A DNA stretch of 64,000 bases. Origin: Nemertoderma westbladi (Eukaryota; Xenacoelomorpha; Nemertodermatida; Nemertodermatidae). Both the position numbers and the translations under genes were made by a program. The notes under the pieces are model-generated. The model saw only the letters and a list, made by a program, of their open reading frames with translations. It was not told where the DNA came from and ran no database searches. The number at the start of each line of letters is the position of its first letter. Position 1 is the first letter of the stretch. Below, in pieces: positions 55,893 to 64,000 of this stretch. Location of the stretch: the NCBI GenBank assembly GCA_032718475.1, contig JAUCBJ010009149.1, forward strand, positions 62,001 to 126,000, given 5' to 3'.

Positions 55893-56436
55893 TGTCAACG
55901 GCGGTTTGCCGATGTTGGTCCACAGGCAAATTGGCGCTGTGTTTTTATTATCATTAATGTAAAAAACCAAGATAATTTGTTTATAGATAGATTGCCCTAC
56001 CACATGAGATGAAATGTCTACATTTTATACTGTATTTTCCTCCAGTTATAACTTTGAGTATAGTTATACTGTATATGTATACTTTCTTTGTACAGTCTGA
56101 CCGTGTCAGTCTGCATTCATTAACTTTATACATACTTTGTTCAGTCTGACCGTGTCAGTCTGCATTTATTAACTTTATACATACTTTGTACAGTCTGACC
56201 GTGTCAGTCTGCATTCATTAACTTTATACATACTTTGTACAGTCTGACTGTGTCAGTCTGCATTCATTAACTTTATACATACTTCTGACCGTTCTGACCG
56301 TGTCAGTCTGCAGTCATCACTTTCAATTGCCCGTCTGACCGTGTCAGTCAACCTTTACTTGTGATAGCGGTACCGTGTACCGTCTGTACCGTGTACAGCT
56401 CAAGGATGGATTATTGGGGCATTTGAAATTCTGAAA
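55893..56436 (+). repeat. LTR-like direct repeat, copy 1 (E5)
   Basis: 544 bp from tgtcaacggcgg to gaaattctgaaa, repeated at 58771-59216. It contains a ~49-bp minisatellite (cagtctgaccgtgtcagtc units, 56093-56340), with two more units than copy 2. It brackets a BEL/Pao integrase fragment, and copy 2 is preceded by the BEL polypurine tract, so an LTR pair is likely. No target duplication was found. Confidence 0.7.
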
Positions 56437-56493
56437 TGTCAAAGTCGATTTTAACAATGTGATTTCTCAGACCGGTCTGATACCGATCTGATT

Positions 56494-57287
56494 GTGGTAG
56501 TAATTTCATTGCTGCAGCCCAAGAACTTCGTAACCTCATTGAGGACTGGAATGAGTCTACCTTCCATCAGGTGCTAGCTGGGTTCCAGATATCCTCTCAA
56601 CCATGGAAATTCAACCCACCTCATGCACCCTGGTATGGTGGGGCATACGAAAGACTCATCCACTCAATTAAAGCAGCTCTGATGACAATCCTACCTTCTC
56701 CGCGAGACTTTTCTGATGAAATGTTCAGAACACTACTAATGGAGATTGCGGACTCCATAAACCATCGACCATTGGTTCGTATTTCCAATGATCCAGATGC
56801 TGGGGAAGCTCTTACCCCAGCCCACTTCCTTAATCCCCGTCCTTCATCTCTTCAAGTTTATGAGCATCATGATGATAGTGATCATTCTGCTTGCTATTTG
56901 AAATCCTATTACAAGGCAGTTGCCTTACATGTTGATACTTTCTGGGGAGTTTGGAAGACTCACTACCTTCCAACTCTTCAAATGCGAAACAAGTGGTTTG
57001 CCCAAGCTACTAATATTTCCATTGATGACCTCGTTATCGTTGATGAACCAAATGTCCCACGCCACAAGTGGCTTCTGGCCCGTGTGCTTGAACTCCACCC
57101 TAGTGAAGATGGACTTGTCCGTTCTGTTACCCTTAAACTTTCGAATGGCTCGATATTGAAGCGCCCTATCCGACGCTTAGTATTACTTGAGTTGGCCAGA
57201 GGCCACCATGGTAATTATGGGGAATTCCCCAAAAGTACTGAAACAGAAGGCTTAGGTCATCCTTCTAACTCAGCCCTTCATTCGTAA
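56494..57287 (+). pseudogene. pol: BEL/Pao integrase C-terminal fragment (E5)
   Basis: An open frame of ~260 codons starting mid-domain (SNFIAAAQELRNL). It contains the catalytic Glu region (PWYGGAYERLIHS), a conserved NHRPL and LTPAHFL segment, and a DUF5641-type C-terminal domain (HYLPTLQMRNKWF, GLVRSVTLKL, RPIRRLVLLE). Sequence differs substantially from E3, so it is a different BEL/Pao lineage. Gag, protease, RT, RNase H and the first two integrase Asp residues are missing. The nominal start at 56571 is a GTG and is not a real initiation site. Confidence 0.88.
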
Positions 57288-58770
57288 ATGTACATATAAA
57301 TTACTTAGGCCCTATTAAGTAGTTGGTTAAGTAATATGTGCAGGTACTATTTCTATTGTCTGTATTGTAGCTACTGTAATATCACTAAAATAGAAAATAG
57401 AGAAAATTTTACTCAATGAAAATTTTGGGAGCGGGAATACTACCCAAGATTACTTTCATGGCTTGCAATTGCATCTTTTTTTTATAAATTTCTTACCCTA
57501 AATTTCTTTTTTTTTTGGGTCATTATAATTGGAGTTATTGTTCATTAAAAATTTAAATTATAGTTGCATTTGAAAAGATGCTCCTATGATTTAAAACTTC
57601 CTTAGATACATTACTTCTGTAACCTTAAGTTACAGATATATTTGCTTAACCTTAAGTTGTGCAAATATTTAAAATTATTAAACGGCTGGACTAGTCCAGT
57701 AACAAGCTTTAGTTAAACAGCTCTTGAGGTTGCTCGCTTAAATCACTGGTGCGATTTAGTTGGCTTTCTTGCCTGGAATGCTCCAGGAACGTTATGTGGT
57801 TCTACCGGAAGTCGACTCCTCATCCTCCTCGACTTCTTCTGGCTTCTTTAGACTTAACGCGGTTTCGGATACGAGACTACCTGCTCTAGGAGCTATCCTC
57901 TCTCAAGAATCCTACCGTATCTATATTTGGATTTGGATGCGCATGTGGATTTCTAAATGCTTATGTCCACCTTGAACCACCGTGTGCGCCAGCCCAATAC
58001 ACCACCTTGACTTGAGTCATAGCCATAGTCATCGGGTCGTTTGATCGCTTCCTAAAGTGCTTTATGATGAATGGTCGCGATTTATATACGTTTTCGTTGT
58101 TACTTTCACTGCTCGCTTTCAGTGGTGTAAAGAGGATTCATTGGGGGAGTTTGGGCCATTTACCAGATATATAGGCCTATATAATAAACGCGAATAATGG
58201 AATACGCGATTTTCCAAAAGGTTTATTCTTAAACAGAAGACAAAAGAAATTTCATGTTCGATGTTGGGTCTGGTAATCGTACCATCAGGGTTGCACCACT
58301 ACTACATTTGCCGCACCTTCAGAAACGTGCTATCTTACATTAAATTCCCAATATTTGTAATATATCTAATTTATATATATATGCAATCTATGATATGCAA
58401 TTATATTCGTGCAATTTAATTATAATACGTAATATAATAGGGTCGGCCAACCTAGTGGTTTTCTCCAAGTCTCCAATTTTTCTATATTTTTTTTATATGT
58501 GTATATTTGTGCTGTTAATCTGTTCTTTATTGTTATTGACGAAGCCTAAATATTTAGTTTAGTATTATTAGAAAGTATATTAGATGTTTAACATCAGTAG
58601 TATGTATGTTTGATATCATTCATTATTTGGATATATTTTTTTGTTTGTTTGTTTCGTGTTCCCTTTGTTTCGATCTTTGATTATTATTTTTGCCGATGAT
58701 TTTTTATGTAGCAATTTGCTGTGGTCCATCAATTGTATATAGCCTATCAGTACTAGGCTATAGGGAGCGG
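57288..58770. other. E5 3' region between pol and LTR-like repeat
   Basis: 1.5 kb without a supportable gene. 'ttgggagcggg' at 57427 resembles a second polypurine tract, and tagggagcgg at 58761-58770 directly precedes the repeat at 58771. The frame at 57760-57975 is not convincing. The region may hold a second, nested LTR, but its ends are not defined. Confidence 0.5.
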
Positions 58771-59216
58771 TGTCAACGGCGGTTTGCCGATGTTGGTCCA
58801 CAGGCAAATTGGCGCTGTGTTTTTATTATCATTGATGTAAAAAACCAAGATAATTTGTTTATAGATAGATTGCCCTACCACATGAGATGAAATGTCTACA
58901 TTTTATACTGTATTTTCCTCCAGTTATAACTTTGAGTATAGTTATACTGTATATGTATACTTTCTTTGTACAGTCTGACCGTGTCAGTCTGCATTCATTA
59001 ACTTTATACATACTTTGTTCAGTCTGACCGTGTCAGTCTGCATTCATTAACTTTATACATACTTCTGACCGTTCTGACCGTGTCAGTCTGCAGTCATCAC
59101 TTTCAATTGCCCGTCTGACCGTGTCAGTCAACCTTTACTTGTGATAGCGGTACCGTGTACCGTCTGTACCGTGTACAGCTCAAGGATGGATTATTGGGGC
59201 ATTTGAAATTCTGAAA
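58771..59216 (+). repeat. LTR-like direct repeat, copy 2 (E5)
   Basis: 446 bp, matching 55893-56436 except for 98 bp fewer in the cagtctgaccgtgtcagtc minisatellite. Immediately preceded by gggagcgg, the same tract that primes E3 and E4. Confidence 0.75.
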
Positions 59217-59721
59217 CACAGCGTTTGTAGGGTCCAAACCCCTACAAGCTGTTATCTCGCCCTACTTTCGGATATATTTCAATATTCCAAAGATTTCTAA
59301 TGCTGTAATGTTGACCTACAGTTTGGTTGTTGATGTTGGTGCTTATTGCTATAGACCTATTGCTGTATTGCCGATTGCCGATATTATTGAACCACAATAA
59401 TTATTACTGGAGACAGCTCCTAGGTTGGGGGCCGATTATTATCAATCCGGTGAGTTTTTGGAGTTATTTATAAACCTCTTGGGTATAACCTAATTAAAGC
59501 TTGATATCATAATAACCTCCCACGTTAGATAGGCCTAGGCAGCAAGTTCATTGACCTCAATTATAGACACCATTTATCCGTTTGTGAGCGAGATAGTTTT
59601 CTCGAATTCAAGTTACAACGCCCATCGGCCATGACAGCATGACCCCCTTTATTGCGTAATCGCAGCCATGCAAAGTCGTTCCATCCTTCTGAGAAATCAC
59701 ATTGTTAAAATCGACTTTGAC
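59217..59721. other. Non-coding DNA ending in an inverted flank copy
   Basis: No gene. The last ~35 bases (59690-59721) are the reverse complement of 56440-56473, just right of repeat copy 1. Confidence 0.6.
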
Positions 59722-60520
59722 AACATCCAATGATATTGCCTGTTTTATAAATGCTTTAAGTTGTTATGGGATGTTCTGTTTGATTGGTTGTTATGTGATT
59801 TACTTGCTAATGTTGGCCAGTATTAAATACACTAAATCAACAAGCACTTATCAATGTGTACAGATATACACAGATACAGTAGGAGTCAATATGTTTCACA
59901 GGAGGCATGATGGAGGGGGGGGGGGGGGGGGGGGGCTGGGGGGGGGGATTTTCGAAAACCTATCTTGATGAATTAAAAGCACATCCCGGCGAATTAGCAA
60001 TGATAATCATTAAGTGGGGAAAGGAGCAGGTTGCTGTGGCAGGATAATGGATAGAATAATGTATTACGTATAACTGTATATCATAACATATGTATAACTG
60101 TATTACGTATTATTTAGCTACATTAAATGTACAGTTACTGCTGTATTGTACGATATGACAGTATTTTACAAAGATTAAAGCTGTAAAGAGGCCTGACCTC
60201 TATCCTAGAACCTAGAGCAAGAGTCCATAAATTGTATTATATTCTTAAGTACATTCCTGCATTCTTTCATTATTACGTCAGTCACTGCAAACATCACTCA
60301 TAGCGTCATAGGTAAGTTTTTTAGAGTCTGAGAGTACATGTAGAGCTACCGGCATACTGCTAATATTTAAATGTAAACTACTAAGTTACATTGATCGCTT
60401 GTTGATTTAGTGCATTTAATACTGGCCAAGATTAGCAAGTAAATCACACAACAACCAATCAAACAGAACATCCCATAACAACTTAAAGCATTTATAAAAC
60501 AGGCAATATCATTGGATGTT
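59722..60520. mobile_element. Foldback (MITE-like) element with ~135-bp inverted arms
   Basis: The arm at 59722-59858 (aacatccaatgatattgcc...) pairs with 60388-60520 at high identity. The ~530-base interior has no frame with transposase features and carries the G21/G10 tract. Non-autonomous DNA transposon is the likely identity. The frame at 59702-59968 is a by-product. Confidence 0.82.
59915..59947 (+). repeat. Poly-G tract
   Basis: 21 G, then CT, then 10 G. Strong G-quadruplex potential and prone to length error. Confidence 0.95.
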
Positions 60521-63500
60521 CACAAAATGATCGCTTGGGTTTTTACTCTCATGTCACAAAACCAGTCTAGTCTAACTATAGAGTACCCTTGTTCCAGGTT
60601 TAGGCCTATAGATTCCACCGTCTTCGTTCCAGGTTTAATTCTGTAATAGACTCCGTTATCCGTCTCGATCGCTTCGCTATGCACCATCTTACTGGGTTTA
60701 ATTAACTCAGAAACTGCATCGCCTTCCTGTCGTTCTCTGTTTTGTAGATTACTTCGCCATCATCTGATCGCTTTGGTTGCGTGTTTAATACTGTAATAGA
60801 CTCCGCCGCCATCGTATCGTTCTGGATACATTGAATAGACTCCATCAGTCAGTCCATTGTCCATCGCAATCGTTTCATTGTTACGTTTAATTGACTCCGT
60901 CGCCTCCTCGGATTAGGAATCCGGCCGGGTTTCGTAGATGCCGCCATCATTCAGCAGTTCAGTGTTTTTAATCAAAGCCAGAATTCCGGCACTGGCACCA
61001 CGATCAACGATTTCGGAAGCAACAGACTCCGTCAACAACACTCGGGGTTTAAAAAATACAACTATCGGGCAACTTGTAACTGGGCGATCATCTATCTGAT
61101 AGTTGAAAAAGACTGTCTGACAGTTGGTATCAGACTATCTGATAGTTAGCGCCCCATGGGTAAATCCTTACCCCATGGGCTGTTACCTCTCTGACTGACA
61201 GCGCAACAGCCCCTATAGTCAATATGCGGGAAACACTCAAATATTACTGTAATATTTTACTGTAATTTTAAAGTAATCGCCATATTTTATATTTTACTGT
61301 AAACAAGTTTTTGAATAATACTGCACATAATATTTATATAAACATATATACCGTATACTTTTTATAAAAACTAAAATTTTTACTTTTTCTAACTACTTTT
61401 ACTAAAATTTAATGAGCTATCCAACAGAGCAAGCAAACGGCATTTACATGGCAATGTTAGTTTACGTGCTGTGGTCCATTTCTGGCACCTATCTCCAGTA
61501 TTTTACTACTAAAATTTTCGAAAGTTTTTATCGCTCCCTAAAATTACTTTATTTGAGGTATATTGCGGTTTTTTGGATGCTGATTAAATATAACAGTCGT
61601 GACAATTTTCGGTAATTTTGAATGTGCCCCCTGTGGCACGAAAAAAAACAAGTAGTGCAAATATGATAATGAAAAACACCACAAAATCAAATTGATTTTA
61701 TGACCATGTGGGTTTTATAGAATGCTGATCACGAATATGACACTGAAATATACCGTACCTTGTTGATTATGGCATTTTTTGGATATGTGTCGAATGCGCG
61801 GCACGAAAAATAAAAGTACAGTAGCTCAAATGATAATCAAAAATCATTAACAAATCAGCCTGATTTTAAGACATTAAGGGTATTCGGGGACGCTAATCAG
61901 GAATATGACACTCGAAAATATCGTATTATCCAACCAAATTCGATTTGTGCCGTTTAAAATTTAATGCTACCACTTGTATTTTTCGTCCCACCAGACAAGC
62001 ACCAAAAACGATAGTGGCGTTGCGTTACCACGAATAATTTTTAACGAGTTGTATCGTGATCAGCGACCTTGAAAACCAGTACAGTTTCAGAATTAACAAA
62101 CCAAAGGCAAAATTTAACAGTATGTAATTTTTGCGACACTTACTTCTTAATTGTTCTGGGGCACCAGCGTGGCACCAAAATTGGGTTTGCATTACAATAA
62201 ATATTTATAACTAGTTTCATCGTGATCAGCACATCGAAAACCGTTATACAATCAAAATTGTATTTTTTGCCAAGATCTAAAAAATGTATAAAATGAACAC
62301 CCCCCCCCCCCCCCCCCCCCCCCCTCCCCCAGAGCCAATTGCGTTGTAAAATAGCCGTGTCAAAAGGTGTTTCCTTGAACTAAAACTCTAAGTTGGGCAG
62401 TAAGCGTGTTTGTATGTGTCATTGATTCATTACTTTATTTAAGATTATTTTATAACATCAATTTAACGTTGCTATGCTGAGTCGATCAGTAATTTCATTG
62501 GATTAAATTTATATCGGCGTGTTATACTGTATTGTTCATACATACATCAACAATAAATAAATATGTATAATATATCAATAAATAATTAATTACCCAACTG
62601 TACAGTTTAATTTGCTCCGCCCCTCTGCCAATCCTATAGCAGTTCACCCGCTCCACGTGACCAAATGTATGCACTAAAGTTTATTTGAGTGACATCAATT
62701 AATTATAATTACCGTACAGATGGACTTATGGCGCCATTGACAGGGGGGACGTCAAGCGCGTTTTATTATTATTATTACTTCCTACTCCTGACCAATAAAA
62801 GATACATGAATAATACAAATGCACTCTAAAGGGTCTGTAACGTCCAACCATATAGAATCGACCCTGATTGGCTAGAACAGTGTGACGTTGATTGGCTGAC
62901 AGTACAGTAAGTTACGTGTACGAATTCGTAGGCCTGGGCCAAGGACTGGCAGAGCTAAAAGTAAGCCCCCGCTAGCGGGGTCCATTCAGTTTTTATACTA
63001 GACCGTCTTTAAATGTAAAACAAAATAGTCCATTATTGGGTTTTCGGGGTCGAGAAATCCATTTCCGACATTTGCATGGTCATATCACTTCGTTCTGTTG
63101 CCATGGTAACGGGGTAATTTTTTACGATATTTGATTCCCCATGTTATTGTGGCTATAAATAAGGGAAAACCATTCACTATAGGTTTTCGAGGGCGGAGAT
63201 TCAAGTTTTGTTGAGTCAATAACTGATGTGCAGTAAATTGCCAGCTACATGGCGGCCGATATTTTCTAACCAAAACAATAAACGGAAGCTGGAAATTCAG
63301 GAATACATCTGACAATGTTCATACGGCACATTGGTACCGGTAGACTGGGGTGTCTTCCGTAAGCTGGTCAGTCTGTTGGCGGCACCGCTGACTGACACAT
63401 AAGGAATCCGTATGCGGATGCATCATCGACCAATCAAAATTGCAAATCATCCCCTTCTATTTCCTTAGAAATTGATTGGAGCCCTCCTTCCTCCTTTTGG

Positions 63501-64000
63501 CTTTTTAGTCTTACTCTTAAGATGTGGTTTTCAAGCAATGTTAGATTTTGAATAGTAATTTGGATCTTTCTATTGGCCTGTTTAGTAATGCTTTAAAATA
63601 TTGGGTGTTATTCAGACTGAATGTTAAAAGGTTTAGAGATTTTAGTGTCTGGATTAGTATGCTATAAATCAAATAGTTATCTATTGTTAATCTTAACACT
63701 CTACCTATGAAGCCTAGACATGGTTCTTCCATCACCATGGGTAAAAGGAATGATTTATTTAATTGGTATCATTATTCTTGTATCACAGGGGCCAGGGGGA
63801 CTTCATGTATAGTATAAAATGTGTTTATGGAAAGTTTCAATTTGACAACTAACACTAGAGTATACTGTAGTTGACGACACCGCGGGCCAAGCCAAGGTCG
63901 TCTTGGCCAAGCCTTTCCAGTAATCTAATTGATATAGCAGTCTTAATTCACCGAGACAAGATATTAATTTGCCGAGATGGGATCTGCGTCAAGTTTCCGC
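60521..64000. other. Non-coding DNA, right end of window
   Basis: No supportable gene. From ~60597 to 61045 degenerate units with 'tgtaatagactccg' recur. A ctatctgatagtt word is repeated at 61093-61137. A C-run (25 C, T, 5 C) is at 62300-62330, and a perfect ccccgctagcgggg palindrome lies at ~62967-62980. Remaining frames are short and unsupported. Confidence 0.55.
62300..62330. repeat. Poly-C tract
   Basis: 25 C, one T, 5 C; G-quadruplex potential on the minus strand. Confidence 0.95.

Overview
This window looks like accessory DNA from an animal nuclear genome. It is AT-rich and gene-poor, with no recognisable host gene, and it is packed with mobile elements: a virus-derived capsid gene cluster, several BEL/Pao LTR retrotransposons, tRNA-derived SINEs, foldback elements and a large minisatellite. 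BEL/Pao and Maverick/adintovirus-type elements are typical of metazoans. Frequent motifs such as taggcctac and accggtac would fit a marine deuterostome such as an echinoderm, but that is an impression, not a determination.

Layout. (1) 1-1954: non-coding flank with a ~396-bp tandem repeat. (2) 1955-10530: a compact cluster of twelve genes, all on the minus strand, of Maverick/Polinton-adintovirus type. In transcription order it holds an orphan acidic ORF, a RING protein, a packaging ATPase, a pX-like membrane/core protein, a 56-residue basic ORF, a chromodomain integrase, two related penton-like proteins, a basic pVI/core-like protein, a hexon-like major capsid protein, an adenain-type protease and an orphan ORF. 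No PolB, the usual replicase of these elements, is visible. (3) 11.5-18.6 kb: fragments of one BEL/Pao family. A truncated minus-strand gag abuts a plus-strand LTR and leader, which then folds back into an inverted leader and LTR. (4) 18.6-23.4 kb: non-coding DNA with two related tRNA-derived SINEs and a near-perfect hairpin. (5) 23.4-43.6 kb: a minisatellite of 27-bp units interrupted by a complete 16.7-kb LTR-to-LTR BEL/Pao element (here E3) with a 5-bp target duplication, GAGTA. (6) 43.6-53.2 kb: a second, internally deleted copy (E4) in the opposite orientation. E3 and E4 therefore form a giant imperfect inverted repeat around the minisatellite. (7) 54-60.6 kb: a non-LTR retrotransposon fragment, a distinct BEL/Pao remnant (E5) bracketed by LTR-like repeats, and a foldback element. 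(8) 60.5-64 kb: non-coding DNA.

The most unusual item is the E3/E4 family. Besides gag and pol it carries a third coding region of about 4.2 kb between pol and the 3' LTR. This begins with a 903-codon frame and continues, after a frameshift, into a frame with CCHC-type zinc knuckles and a basic tail. It has no visible envelope features, and I do not recognise it. E3 has lost its protease and most of its reverse transcriptase. E4 kept the protease but lost RT, most of RNase H and integrase through deletions that preserve one long reading frame. Neither copy can be autonomous, so a helper copy elsewhere is implied.
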